From assembly GCF_001494595.1 (NCBI RefSeq), contig NZ_LN929908.1, positions 2,703,716 to 2,767,715 on the forward strand: DNA of 64,000 nt. Reading direction: 5' to 3'. A program made the translations under genes and the position numbers. The notes beneath the pieces were generated by a model that was given only the letters and a program-made list of their open reading frames with translations, had not been told where the DNA came from and made no database searches. The DNA is from Mycobacterium sp. M26. GTDB lineage: Bacteria; Actinomycetota; Actinomycetes; Mycobacteriales; Mycobacteriaceae. Within the stretch, counting starts at the first letter, position 1; each line of letters starts with the position of its first letter. Below, piece by piece: positions 33,206-41,999 of the stretch.

Positions 33206-34231
33206 ATGCGCGCGACACGGCTGTTCGCGGCGGTCCTGCTGGCTGCCGGAATGCTGATCGGCAGCCCCGGTGGCCCAGCCGGGGCCTGTGCCTGCGGCGG
33301 CATCGTCAGCCCTGATCTGGATGCCAGGGTCACCGGTGAGCAGGCGCTCATCGCCCGCACCGGCGGCAAAGAAACGATCGTCATGGCCCTGGACGTCGAG
33401 TCGATCGCCGACAACGCCGGGCTGATCGTTCCCACCCCGGCGCCGGCCACCGCCAGCAGCACCGACCCGGGGATTTTCGCCGAACTGGCGCGGCTCAGCG
33501 CACCCCGGGTGGAACCCGGTGCCGCCTTGGGATCGGGTCTCGACGAGGCCGGCGCCCGGCCGGGCGGCACACCCACCGTCGTCGCGCAGGTCCAACTCGG
33601 CCCGCTGGAGGCCACCACGCTCACCGGCGGCGACCTCAGCGGGGTGCGCGGCTGGCTGGACGGGCACGGCTACCGGATGCGCCCCGAGGTCACCGCCCAA
33701 CTCGACCCGTATCTGCGGGAGGGCTGGTCGTTCGTGGCGATGCGGCTCACCGGCACCAAACCGCTGAGCGGACAACTGGATCCGGTGCGACTGGACTTCG
33801 ACTCCGATCAGCTGGTGTACCCGATGCGAATGTCGGCCGCCGCCAAGGACACTCAGCGCGTCGTGGTGTACACGCTGGCCGATCACCGGATGCAGCGCAC
33901 CGACGCCGACGCCAACCGCCAGGCGGTCCGGGTGGACTACGCCGGGCCGATTCAGGGGCGCACCAGCGACCCGACGCTCACCGCGCTGAGCGACGGCAAT
34001 CCCTACCTGACGAAGATCTCGACCACGATCACCGACCCCGCGGCCATCGGCACCGATTTCACGTTCGGGCCGGCCCCCTCCGACGATCCCTATCAGCAGG
34101 TGATCCGCAACGGCGAACCCGAGGACAACACCGCCCTGCTGGCGGCGGTGGGTGCCACGGTGCTCGTCGCCGTGGCGGCCGCCCTCATCGCCGTCGTGTG
34201 GATCCGACGCCAACGCAGGGCTGCGCGCTAG
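33206..34231 (+). CDS. DUF2330-like exported, C-terminally anchored protein
   Basis: A 341-residue protein with a signal peptide ('LFAAVLLAAGMLIGSPGGPAGA'), then 'CACGGIVSP' at the mature N-terminus. A long extracytoplasmic domain follows ('VMALDVESIADNAGLIVPTPAPA', 'WSFVAMRLTG', 'LDFDSDQLVYPMRMS'). A C-terminal membrane helix ('LLAAVGATVLVAVAAALIAVVWI') ends in a basic stop-transfer tail. This layout resembles DUF2330 proteins, which are surface proteins of unknown role. The ATG at 33206 gives the proper signal peptide. It lies 14 bp after the previous gene, probably the same transcript. Confidence 0.75.
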   Translation: MRATRLFAAVLLAAGMLIGSPGGPAGACACGGIVSPDLDARVTGEQALIARTGGKETIVMALDVESIADNAGLIVPTPAPATASSTDPGIFAELARLSAPRVEPGAALGSGLDEAGARPGGTPTVVAQVQLGPLEATTLTGGDLSGVRGWLDGHGYRMRPEVTAQLDPYLREGWSFVAMRLTGTKPLSGQLDPVRLDFDSDQLVYPMRMSAAAKDTQRVVVYTLADHRMQRTDADANRQAVRVDYAGPIQGRTSDPTLTALSDGNPYLTKISTTITDPAAIGTDFTFGPAPSDDPYQQVIRNGEPEDNTALLAAVGATVLVAVAAALIAVVWIRRQRRAAR

Positions 34232-34234
34232 CGG

Positions 34235-34693
34235 TCAACCCGCGTCGAGTAGATGCGACGTGTCACCGGGCGTCGCACTGACCGAGGCCTTCAACCGGCC
34301 GAACAGATCGATCGCCGACTGGATGCTCTGGTCGACGACGGTCCCGAAATCGACACCGGCAGCGGTGCTGTAGCGGCGCTCGGCGACGACCCCGACCAGG
34401 CGCGGATCCGAGGACGCGAACACGGTCGCCGTCACCGGCGGGGAGGTCTCGTTCCACTGAGTGGCCAGCGCGGCCACCTTGGCGCGTGCGACGGCCGGGT
34501 AGTACCGCTCGGCGGTGATGCTGATCTTCACCATGCGGCGGTCCGGGCCGCACGGCTCGAGGTGCACGTGCAGCCGACCGTGATAGGCGTTGACGAGGAA
34601 GAAGTACTCATCGTCGTGGTGGCCGCGGAAGTACCGCACCTGCCGGGTGTGCAGGTAGCGCTCGATCAGTTCAGCACCGAACTCGATGGTCAT
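34235..34693 (-). CDS. YbjN-like small protein
   Basis: A 152-residue protein beginning MTIEFGAEL. It has an alpha/beta pattern ('VRYFRGHHDDEYFFLVNAYHGRLHVHLEPCGPDRRMVKISITAERYYP') that resembles the YbjN/T3SS-chaperone-like fold. The match is weak and structural only. It lacks signal or membrane segments. It is convergent with the DUF2330-like gene (3-bp gap) and tandem with hisS upstream on the same strand at 102-bp distance. No regulatory motif was found. Confidence 0.6.
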   Translation of the reverse strand: MTIEFGAELIERYLHTRQVRYFRGHHDDEYFFLVNAYHGRLHVHLEPCGPDRRMVKISITAERYYPAVARAKVAALATQWNETSPPVTATVFASSDPRLVGVVAERRYSTAAGVDFGTVVDQSIQSAIDLFGRLKASVSATPGDTSHLLDAG

Positions 34694-34794
34694 ACCCAGC
34701 AAACGTGTCGCGGACCGCCCGCAGTTCCCGAAAACACCAAGGTAGAGCGAAGAATCTGGTGAGAATTCGATAAGTCTACGGCCGCGACGGCGCG

Positions 34795-36054
34795 CTAGGT
34801 CAACCGCGAAAGCACCTCGGCGACAACCGAATCCGCGGACACATCGACCTGATCGCCGGTGGCCAGATCCTTGATCCCGACGGTGCCGGCCTCGATATCC
34901 CGGTCCCCGGCCACCAGGGCAAACCGAGCGCCGGAGCGGTCAGCGGCGCGCATCGCACCCTTGACCCCCCGATCGCCGTAGGCGAGATCGACGCGCACCC
35001 CGGCCGCGCGCAGCGCCGCACCCACCTTGGCCAGCTCCAGCTTGGCCTGCTCCCCCAGCGGGACGCCGAACACGTCGCAGCGTGTGGTGTTGCCGACCGT
35101 CTTGCCTTCGGCGCGCAGGGCCAGCACGGTGCGGTCCACGCCGAGGCCGAAGCCGATGCCGGAGAGGTCTTGGCCACCCAACTGCCGCATCAACCCGTCG
35201 TAGCGGCCACCGCCACCGATCCCGGACTGCGCGCCCAGGCCGTCGTGGACGAACTCGAAGGTGGTCTTGGTGTAGTAGTCCAGCCCGCGCACCATCCGCG
35301 GGTTGATGACATACGGGACACCGAGCGCGTCGAGGTGGGTCAGCACCGTGCGGAAGTGCTGCTCAGCGGAGCGTGACAGGTTCTCCAGCATCACCGGGGC
35401 GTCAGCTGTCATCTCCCGCATGTGCGGGCGCTTGTCGTCGAGCACCCGCAGCGGGTTGATCTCGGCGCGCCGGCGGGTGTCCTCGTCGAGGTCGAGCTTG
35501 AACAGGAACGCCTGCAGCAGTTCGCGGTACTGCGGGCGGCAGGTGTCGTCACCGAGCGAGGTGATCTCCAGCCGAAAACCGTCCAGGCCCAGCGAGCGGT
35601 ACCCGGCGTCGGCGATGGCGATCACCTCGGCGTCCAGGGCGGGATCGTCGACGCCGATGGCCTCGACCCCGACCTGCTGGAGCTGGCGGTACCGGCCGGC
35701 CTGCGGGCGTTCGTAGCGGAAGAACGGACCCGAGTAGCAGAGCTTGACCGGCAGCGCGCCGCGGTCCAGGCCGTGCTCGATCACCGCGCGCATCACCCCC
35801 GCGGTGCCCTCGGGGCGCAGGGTCACCGACCGCTCACCGCGGTCAGCGAAGGTGTACATCTCCTTGGACACCACATCGGTGGACTCGCCCACGCCGCGGG
35901 CGAACAGCGCGGTGTCCTCGAAGATCGGCAGCTCGACGTCGCCGTAGCCCGCGCGGCGGGCAACGGCCAGCAGGCCGTCGCGCACGGCGACGAACTCGGC
36001 CGAGTCAGGCGGCAGGTAATCAGGGACACCCTTGGGTGCCTGGAATTCGCTCAC
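34795..36054 (-). CDS. hisS: Histidyl-tRNA synthetase (HisS)
   Basis: A 419-residue class II synthetase that charges tRNA-His. Motif 1 lies near 'DYLPPDSAEF', motif 2 is 'CYSGPFFRYERPQAGRYRQLQQVGVEAIG', the histidine-A loop is 'MVRGLDYYTKTTFEFVHDGLGAQ', and motif 3 is 'GIGFGLGVDRTV'. The C-terminal anticodon-binding domain covers about residues 325-419. GTG at 36054 overlaps the stop of the upstream hydrolase (GTGA). Position matches Rv2580c. Confidence 0.97.
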   Translation of the reverse strand: MSEFQAPKGVPDYLPPDSAEFVAVRDGLLAVARRAGYGDVELPIFEDTALFARGVGESTDVVSKEMYTFADRGERSVTLRPEGTAGVMRAVIEHGLDRGALPVKLCYSGPFFRYERPQAGRYRQLQQVGVEAIGVDDPALDAEVIAIADAGYRSLGLDGFRLEITSLGDDTCRPQYRELLQAFLFKLDLDEDTRRRAEINPLRVLDDKRPHMREMTADAPVMLENLSRSAEQHFRTVLTHLDALGVPYVINPRMVRGLDYYTKTTFEFVHDGLGAQSGIGGGGRYDGLMRQLGGQDLSGIGFGLGVDRTVLALRAEGKTVGNTTRCDVFGVPLGEQAKLELAKVGAALRAAGVRVDLAYGDRGVKGAMRAADRSGARFALVAGDRDIEAGTVGIKDLATGDQVDVSADSVVAEVLSRLT

Positions 36055-36704
36055 AGGGGCAGACCTTCGAGGAACGGGTTGGTGCGACGTTCGAGACCGA
36101 TGGTGGTGGAGTCACCGTGTCCCGGTAATACCAGAGTGTCGTCGTCGAGCACCAACAGTTTGTTGACGATGGACCCCAGCAGCGCGTTACCGCTGCCGCC
36201 GGGCAGATCGGTGCGGCCCACCGACTGTTTGAACAGCGTGTCACCGGTAAACGCATGATCTTGAACCCGGAACACCACCGAACCCCGGGTGTGTCCGGGG
36301 GTGTGGTCGACGGTCACGGACAAACCCGCGAAGTCCAGCACCGCGCCGTCGGTGTCGAGTTCGACGACCTGCTTGGGCTCCCGGAACAACGCCCCGAAGG
36401 CGATCTGGCCCAGTCGCGGGCCGAACCCCTTGATGGGGTCGGACAGCATGAACCGGTCCTCGGGATGGATGAAGGCCGGGCAGCCGAAGGTGTCGGCCAC
36501 CTTCTGGGCCGACCAGATGTGGTCGATATGCCCGTGGGTCAGCAGCACCGCCGCCGGGGTCAGCCGATTGTCATCGAGAATGCGCCGCAGGGTCCCCATC
36601 GCGCGCTGACCCGGGTCGACGACGATGGCGTCGGTCCCAGCGCGCGGGGCTAGCACGTAGCAATTGCATGCCAACATGCCGGCCGGGAACCCGGTGAGCA
36701 ACAT
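36051..36704 (-). CDS. Glyoxalase II-like metallo-beta-lactamase-fold hydrolase (Rv2581c-like)
   Basis: A protein of about 217 residues with the metal-binding motif THGHIDH (HxHxDH), a downstream HTPGHT histidine, 'FTGDTLF' (metal-bridging Asp) and 'LPGHGDST' (last His). This is the full dinuclear site of glyoxalase II-type hydrolases, which cleave thioesters such as S-lactoyl derivatives. The substrate in mycobacteria is probably a mycothiol-based thioester, an inference. ATG at 36704 is preferred to GTG at 36710 by alignment with the M. tuberculosis homologue from memory. It is the first gene of a two-gene operon with hisS. Confidence 0.9.
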   Translation of the reverse strand: MLLTGFPAGMLACNCYVLAPRAGTDAIVVDPGQRAMGTLRRILDDNRLTPAAVLLTHGHIDHIWSAQKVADTFGCPAFIHPEDRFMLSDPIKGFGPRLGQIAFGALFREPKQVVELDTDGAVLDFAGLSVTVDHTPGHTRGSVVFRVQDHAFTGDTLFKQSVGRTDLPGGSGNALLGSIVNKLLVLDDDTLVLPGHGDSTTIGLERRTNPFLEGLPL

Positions 36705-36814
36705 GTGCACCAGTTTCCCATCCCCTGTTCGTGAGGGTCGCAGCCCCTGGTTTCAGGATGAACTGGCACACTCGGTGCCGACTGATCCACACGAGGACAC
36801 GGAGGCTTCCCGCG

Positions 36815-37708
36815 GTGCCCACCAACGAACAGCGTCGTGAGACGGCCAAGCGCAAACTCGAGCGACAGCTGGAGCGCCGCGAGCAGCAGGCCAAGCGCCG
36901 CCGGCTGCTGGCCATCATCGGTGGCATTGTCGCGGTCGCCGCTGCGGTCGCCCTCGTCGTCACCTTCGTCCTGACCGATAAGGACAAGAAGAACGACACC
37001 ACGGCCAGCGCGGCGCCGAGCAGCACGGCCGCCCCGGAGCCCTCAGGGTCGACCACCCTGGTCCGCGGCGGTCCCGGCCAGCTTCCGGCGTTCAAGGCTC
37101 CCGCTGATCTCGGCGCGAACTGCCAGTACCCGGCCGCCCAGCCGGCCAGCAAGCCGGTCGAGGCACCCAAGACCGGCAAGGTGCCCACCGACCCGGCCAC
37201 CGTCAGCGCCAGCATGGCCACCAACCAGGGCAACATCGGCCTGCTGCTGAACAACGGCGAGGCGGCGTGCACCGTCAACAGCTTCGTCAGCCTGGCCCAG
37301 AAGGGCTTCTTCAACGACACTCCCTGCCACCGGCTGACCACCTCGCCGTCACTGGGTGTCCTGCAGTGCGGTGACCCGACCGGCAGCGGCTCGGGCGGGC
37401 CCGGCTACGAGTTCGCCAACGAGTACCCGACCAACCAGTACGCCAAGAACGACCCGGCACTGCAGCAGCCGGTGCTCTACCCGCGTGGCGCCCTGGCCAT
37501 GGCCAACGCCGGCCCGGACACCAACGGCAGCCAGTTCTTCCTGGTCTACAAGGACTCGCAGCTGCCGCCGAACTACACCGTCTTCGGCACGATCGATGCC
37601 ACCGGCCTGGCCACCCTGGACAAGATCGCCGCCGCCGGTGTGGCAGGCGGCGGCCAGGACGGCAAGCCGGCCACCGACGTGACGATCAAGTCGGTGCTGC
37701 TCGACTAG
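36815..37708 (+). CDS. ppiB: Membrane-anchored peptidyl-prolyl cis-trans isomerase, cyclophilin type (PpiB; Rv2582-like)
   Basis: A 297-residue protein. A basic N-terminal helix (about 1-35, 'RRETAKRKLERQLERREQQAKRRR') precedes a membrane segment ('LLAIIGGIVAVAAAVALVVTFVL'), a Ser/Thr/Ala/Pro linker, then a cyclophilin domain. Cyclophilin motifs: 'MATNQGNIGLLL', 'CHRLTTSP', 'LQCGDPTGSGSGGPGYEF', 'GALAMANAGPDTNGSQFFLVYKD'. These catalyse proline isomerisation outside the cytoplasm. GTG at 36815 has GGAGG 9 nt upstream. It is followed after 6 bp by a paralogue. Confidence 0.93.
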   Translation: MPTNEQRRETAKRKLERQLERREQQAKRRRLLAIIGGIVAVAAAVALVVTFVLTDKDKKNDTTASAAPSSTAAPEPSGSTTLVRGGPGQLPAFKAPADLGANCQYPAAQPASKPVEAPKTGKVPTDPATVSASMATNQGNIGLLLNNGEAACTVNSFVSLAQKGFFNDTPCHRLTTSPSLGVLQCGDPTGSGSGGPGYEFANEYPTNQYAKNDPALQQPVLYPRGALAMANAGPDTNGSQFFLVYKDSQLPPNYTVFGTIDATGLATLDKIAAAGVAGGGQDGKPATDVTIKSVLLD

Positions 37709-37714
37709 GCGGCG

Positions 37715-38692
37715 ATGACCCAACCTCCGTACTACCCGCCGCCACCCGGGCCCTACCCGTATCAGCCGCCGCCGACCACCAACGGAATGGCGATCGCGTC
37801 GCTGATCTGCGCGTTCCTGTTCGCCCCGCTGGGCATCGTGTTCGGCCACATCTCGCTGTCGCAGATCAAGCGCAGCGGCGAGGAGGGCCGCGGCCTGGCC
37901 ATCGCGGGCCTGGTGATCAGCTACCTGGTGACGGTGCTGACGATCCTGGCGGTGATCGCCGGTGTGGTGTTGTTCGGGTGGGCAGCCAAAGTGGTGCGCG
38001 AGGAGGCCGCCCGCAACGGCGGGGCGGGTATTCCCAGTGCGCCCGGCCCGGGCGGTACCCAGTTACCGCCGTTCAAGCCGCCGGCCGGGTTGGGTGCCAA
38101 CTGCACCTATCCCGCGACGGTCACCCCGGCCGACAAAGCGGTGCGCCCGCCGCGACCCGGCAAGGTGCCCACCGTTCCGGCCACGGTGAACGCGACGATG
38201 ACGACCAACGCGGGCGTGATCGGCCTGATGCTGGACAACGCCAAGGCGCCGTGCACGGTCAACAGCTTCGTCAGCCTGGCCCAGCAGGGCTACTTCGACG
38301 GCACTCCGTGCCATCGGCTGACCGCTTCGGCCGCACTCGCGGTGCTGCAGTGCGGGGACCCGACGGGCTCGGGGCAGGGTGGTCCGGGGTACCGGTTCGC
38401 CAACGAGTACCCGACCAACCAGTACCGGCCGTTCGACCCGGCGCTGCAGCAGGGCATCGAATACCCGCGCGGCACACTGGCCATGGCCAATTCCGGGCCG
38501 GACACCAACGGCAGCCAGTTCTTCATCGTTTATCGGGATTCGCTGCTGCCGCCGACCTACACGGTGTTCGGGCGGGTGGACGAAACCGGACTGGCGACGG
38601 TGGATGCCATCGCCGGTGAAGGCATCACCGGCGATCCCGACGACGGCCGCCCGAAGAACAAGGTGATCGTCAGCTCGGTCCGGCTGGACTGA
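37715..38692 (+). CDS. Tandem cyclophilin paralogue with DUF4190-like membrane module
   Basis: A 325-residue protein with a different N-terminal half from its neighbour. A Pro/Tyr-rich cytosolic stretch is followed by a two-helix DUF4190-like domain (about 24-95: 'GMAIASLICAFLFAPLGIVFGHISLSQIKRSGEEGRGLAIAGLVISY'). A C-terminal cyclophilin domain nearly collinear with ppiB follows ('VNSFVSLAQQGYFDGTPCHRLT', 'LAMANSGPDTNGSQFFIVYRD'). The domain has probably arisen by duplication of ppiB with a new anchor. The ATG is 6 bp after the ppiB stop, so the two are co-transcribed. The role would be extracytoplasmic folding. Confidence 0.9.
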   Translation: MTQPPYYPPPPGPYPYQPPPTTNGMAIASLICAFLFAPLGIVFGHISLSQIKRSGEEGRGLAIAGLVISYLVTVLTILAVIAGVVLFGWAAKVVREEAARNGGAGIPSAPGPGGTQLPPFKPPAGLGANCTYPATVTPADKAVRPPRPGKVPTVPATVNATMTTNAGVIGLMLDNAKAPCTVNSFVSLAQQGYFDGTPCHRLTASAALAVLQCGDPTGSGQGGPGYRFANEYPTNQYRPFDPALQQGIEYPRGTLAMANSGPDTNGSQFFIVYRDSLLPPTYTVFGRVDETGLATVDAIAGEGITGDPDDGRPKNKVIVSSVRLD

Positions 38693-38693
38693 G

Positions 38694-39572
38694 CTACCCG
38701 CTGCGTGGCGGCAGGCCCAGGATGTCGGCGGCCTGATCGGGGGTGGCCACCGCACGACCGGCCTGCGCGCACAGTTCGACGGCCTCGTTGACCAGTTCGA
38801 CGTTGGTCGGGGTGCGCTCACCGCCGTAGAACTCCAGCCCGACATGAAGATGCCCGCCGTGTTCGAGCGCGAGCGTGGCGACGCGGTTGGCGCACAGGTC
38901 ACCACCGACCACCGAGACCGCCCACGGAACATCGCATCCCTCAAGCAATTCCAGGTAGGCCTCGAAGGCCCGCTCGGTGGGCGGCAGGCCGAACGGGGCA
39001 CCCATGTATCCGCGTTCGGTGGAGAAGTAGAGCTTGATCATCGAGCCGCGCGGCAACCGGCCCGCCCGCCACCACGCCAGGGTGGCACGCAGGAAGCCGG
39101 GCTCGTAGATCGCCAGGCTCGGGCCGACTTTCGCGGTGTGGCAGATGTCGAAGGCGTGGGCGATGGTGTCGAAAGAGTTGCGGTACACCATCGGCCCGGC
39201 GGGCAGTCCGTCGGCGTTGGTGTAGCCCAGGTTCACCGACCCCGGGTCGGTCACCCCCAGGCGCATGCCGCGCCCGGCCAGCGGTACCAGATGCTCATAG
39301 GACGGCGAGAAGGTGCTGTCGAGGTGAATCGTGGGATACAGCAACGCATCCGGGCGCTGCGCCAGGATCGGTTGCCACGCTTCGACATACCGGTCGGCGG
39401 CCTCGTCTACGCTGATCCCGACCCGGTCGATGTGATTGTGGATGATCGCGGCACCGGCCTGCATACAGGCCAGCGCGTCCTCGACGATTTCCGCCGGTTC
39501 GATCGGCACATGCGGGTTGGTCTTCTTGGTGGTGACACCGTTGATCGCGCATTCGATGATGACCGGTTTCAT
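38694..39572 (-). CDS. BKACE (DUF849) family beta-keto acid cleavage enzyme
   Basis: A 292-residue TIM-barrel protein. The divalent metal ligands HNH (H45, H47 in 'IIHNHIDR') and 'HVGLE' near residue 230 fit the 3-keto-5-aminohexanoate cleavage enzyme family. These enzymes condense a beta-keto acid with acetyl-CoA and split it into two CoA/keto products. Specificity varies widely and cannot be assigned; 'WWRAGRLPRGSMIKLYF' and 'WAVSVVGGD' surround the active site. It is convergent with the cyclophilin paralogue (1-bp gap) and divergent from a small secreted protein. Confidence 0.85.
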   Translation of the reverse strand: MKPVIIECAINGVTTKKTNPHVPIEPAEIVEDALACMQAGAAIIHNHIDRVGISVDEAADRYVEAWQPILAQRPDALLYPTIHLDSTFSPSYEHLVPLAGRGMRLGVTDPGSVNLGYTNADGLPAGPMVYRNSFDTIAHAFDICHTAKVGPSLAIYEPGFLRATLAWWRAGRLPRGSMIKLYFSTERGYMGAPFGLPPTERAFEAYLELLEGCDVPWAVSVVGGDLCANRVATLALEHGGHLHVGLEFYGGERTPTNVELVNEAVELCAQAGRAVATPDQAADILGLPPRSG

Positions 39573-39668
39573 CTGCGCTCCTCTCCGTCAGCCGCGAGCA
39601 GTCCCAAAATCGCATCCCGCGGGCGCATTTGTGCGACTTTGCCTCTACTCGCACCTGAGCCGTCCTAT

Positions 39669-39694
39669 CGTTCTTGACGTAAGCGTCAGTAACG
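39669..39694. promoter_or_regulatory. Imperfect inverted repeat upstream of the secreted cysteine-rich protein
   Basis: Arms CGTTCTTGACG and CGTCAGTAACG pair at 9 of 11 positions around TAAG. The left arm includes TTGACG, a fair -35 hexamer. It lies in the divergent promoter between the DUF849 gene and the small secreted protein (start 39716). Confidence 0.5.
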
Positions 39695-39715
39695 ACGGAC
39701 ACCGCGGGGGTCAGC

Positions 39716-40003
39716 ATGCGGAACCGTACACATCTCATCGGCGCGGCGGTGGCGGCCGCGGGACTGTTCGCCACACTCATCACCGGGCCACCCGCCGGGG
39801 CCGCACCCGGGCAGTGCCAGAACACCGCGTTCGCCGGTTTCGGGGGCGGGTACTGCGATCAGGCCGCCGAGGCCGACGGCAGCTTCAACCACTGCGAGAC
39901 CTACACGGCGTTCGGGTTCAGCCAGCAGAACTGTTACCAGGCCTGCCTGGACGGCGGTGGGCACCCCTTCCCCACCGACATGGACTTCACCACACCCTGC
40001 TGA
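39716..40003 (+). CDS. Small secreted cysteine-rich protein
   Basis: A 95-residue protein with a cleavable signal peptide ('HLIGAAVAAAGLFATLITGPPAGA', cleavage near AGA-APG). A mature part of about 65 residues follows with six cysteines (QCQNT, GYCDQ, NHCETY, QNCYQACLD, TPC). The even number predicts three disulfides. It is rich in Gly, Phe and Asn. Mycobacteria encode many such exported small proteins of unknown role. It may be a folded secreted factor. GGGGG precedes the ATG at 6 nt. Confidence 0.75.
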   Translation: MRNRTHLIGAAVAAAGLFATLITGPPAGAAPGQCQNTAFAGFGGGYCDQAAEADGSFNHCETYTAFGFSQQNCYQACLDGGGHPFPTDMDFTTPC

Positions 40004-40009
40004 GCGCGC

Positions 40010-41914
40010 TCAGGTGTGGCAGGCGCCGCCCTTGGTGGTCGGCGGGGCGTCGATCGACGGGTTCTGGTCGAAGAATCCCGATGGCTTGAGCCAGAACGAC
40101 ACCGTGTCGACCGACATGATCGGCCACTCCTCCACCCGGGTGATGTGGTTGATGCCGAAGACGTACCACAGCACCACATCCGTGTTCTCCAGCGGCGCAT
40201 CGTCTTTGATCCACTCGGTCATCCCGGCGCAGGCCTCGGACTGGGTCGGGTACGCACCGGCGGGCCAGCGTTCGTCGGCACTGTTGGCCGTCACCCACAG
40301 GGTGTGCCCGATCACCGGCGCCCGAAGATATTGCGGCGTCGAGGGATCCATCAACACCGGGAAGCTGGCGGTCGGCACCAGCTTGTAGGACACCGGGGTG
40401 CCCAGTCTGTTGGTCTTGTTGGGGTTCACCACCTTCCACGACCGCTGGGTGGCCCAGTCGAAGTCACGCGCAGCCTCCGATTCCGAGCGGATCGGCGTCG
40501 AGCGGGTCACCATCGCCAGACCGTAGGGGTTCTCCGGGGAGACCGGCGGGGCCACCGAGTCGACCTCCATCACCGTGTTCTGATCGCCGTCGACATCCAT
40601 GTCGAGCCGGGCGACCAGGAAGTGCTGATGGAACGGGGCGTAGGTGTTGGTGTCGACCAGCGTGCCGTACGGCGGGGCCTGCTCGCCGTCGGGGAACGGC
40701 GTGGTCACCATGATGCCGGTGGCCCGGATCTCACATTCGATGTTGCCGTCCTGGTAGAACCGCCAGTACACCAGGTACTCGTAGTTGGCCACCGTGGCGT
40801 GAACCGAGATCACCAGCCGGCGCTGGCGGCGCACCTCGGCCCCGGTCTTGTGGTCGACGTGCTTCCACAGGACGGCGTTGTCCTCCTCGTGCAGACAGAT
40901 CGCGTTCTTGACGGTGTAGGGCTCACCCTTGGTGTCGGGCAGGACGGCGTCGACGTAGACGATCTCACCCAGGCAGTCGCAGCCCAGTTCCAGCGAGGTG
41001 GTCATGAAACCGAGCCCCCACTCGCCGATGTCGTAGGCGGTGCGCCGGTAGTGGTCGAAGCTCGGATCGCGGTAGGGCACCACCATCTCGGCCAGTGACA
41101 TCCGGTAGGCCACCTCGCGGCGGGTGCCGCGGTCATCGAAGCTCACCTGGTAGAGCACCGGGCCCTCGCGGTAGTTGAAGCCGAGCCGGATACTCCAGTT
41201 CTGCCAACGCAATTCGGTGCCGTCGAGGGTCAACGACGTGCCTTCGGGCTGAGTGATGTGAAGTGGCTTGAGATCGTCGCGCGGCGGGATCCCGCGCACC
41301 GACGGCACGTACTCGGAATCGACCTCGGGATGGCCGTAGTCGTGATTCTGCTCGATCTCCACCAATTCCAGGGTGTTCATGTCGACCAGCAGCTTGATCC
41401 CCGAGATCGGATGGCCGTAAGGGTTACCGTCCGGGGTCTCGCGCGCCCACAGGTCACACCAGCCCAGCCGCCGGTGCCGGTGCTGTTCGGGCATCAGCGC
41501 TTTGCCGTAGGTCCACACGTCGATGAGGATCAGGTCCATATCGGTGAACCCGCGCTGCGCCAGGGCGGCGATCACCTCCGGGTGCTCGCGCATCGCGTGG
41601 TCGACATCGTGGAATTCGTCGACGGTGAAATTGGGCATCACGCCGGGGATGTGCTCGACCGAGACGACGGCATCGCCGGTGAGGTCGACGGTGGCCTCGT
41701 AGGTCTTGTTCTCCTTGCGGTCCAGCAGCACCGCGAACGACGTCCTGGGGATCGCGTCGCCAGGCCGCCAGGCCTTCACCTCCGCCTTGGGCGGCTCCTT
41801 CAGCTCGATCGAGGTGAACCGGTAGCCGTCGTCGACGTGTCCGTCACGGCGCAGGATCTCGGCGGTCTGCCGGAACTCCTCTGCGCTGAGCGGCTCAAGT
41901 GGATGCTGGGCCAT
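40010..41914 (-). CDS. Copper-containing primary amine oxidase
   Basis: A 634-residue copper/topaquinone amine oxidase. The TPQ precursor is the Tyr in 'VANYEYLV' (about Y378), the catalytic base is the Asp in 'TAYDIGEWG' (about D295), and the copper ligands are H429 and H431 in 'FHQHFLV' with a third His in 'GINHITRVEEWPIM'. Numbering is close to that of the Arthrobacter globiformis enzyme. It converts primary amines to aldehydes plus ammonia and peroxide. ATG at 41914 follows AGGAGG. It is divergent from an ATP-grasp gene. No signal peptide is seen, so it is probably cytosolic. Confidence 0.93.
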   Translation of the reverse strand: MAQHPLEPLSAEEFRQTAEILRRDGHVDDGYRFTSIELKEPPKAEVKAWRPGDAIPRTSFAVLLDRKENKTYEATVDLTGDAVVSVEHIPGVMPNFTVDEFHDVDHAMREHPEVIAALAQRGFTDMDLILIDVWTYGKALMPEQHRHRRLGWCDLWARETPDGNPYGHPISGIKLLVDMNTLELVEIEQNHDYGHPEVDSEYVPSVRGIPPRDDLKPLHITQPEGTSLTLDGTELRWQNWSIRLGFNYREGPVLYQVSFDDRGTRREVAYRMSLAEMVVPYRDPSFDHYRRTAYDIGEWGLGFMTTSLELGCDCLGEIVYVDAVLPDTKGEPYTVKNAICLHEEDNAVLWKHVDHKTGAEVRRQRRLVISVHATVANYEYLVYWRFYQDGNIECEIRATGIMVTTPFPDGEQAPPYGTLVDTNTYAPFHQHFLVARLDMDVDGDQNTVMEVDSVAPPVSPENPYGLAMVTRSTPIRSESEAARDFDWATQRSWKVVNPNKTNRLGTPVSYKLVPTASFPVLMDPSTPQYLRAPVIGHTLWVTANSADERWPAGAYPTQSEACAGMTEWIKDDAPLENTDVVLWYVFGINHITRVEEWPIMSVDTVSFWLKPSGFFDQNPSIDAPPTTKGGACHT

Positions 41915-41999
41915 CGCTACCTCCTGGGTCGAGAGCATTAGTCAACCGTTTGGCAGTCATCTTTGTCTCCGTCATGACACAATTCGCCGCGAGGCAGAT

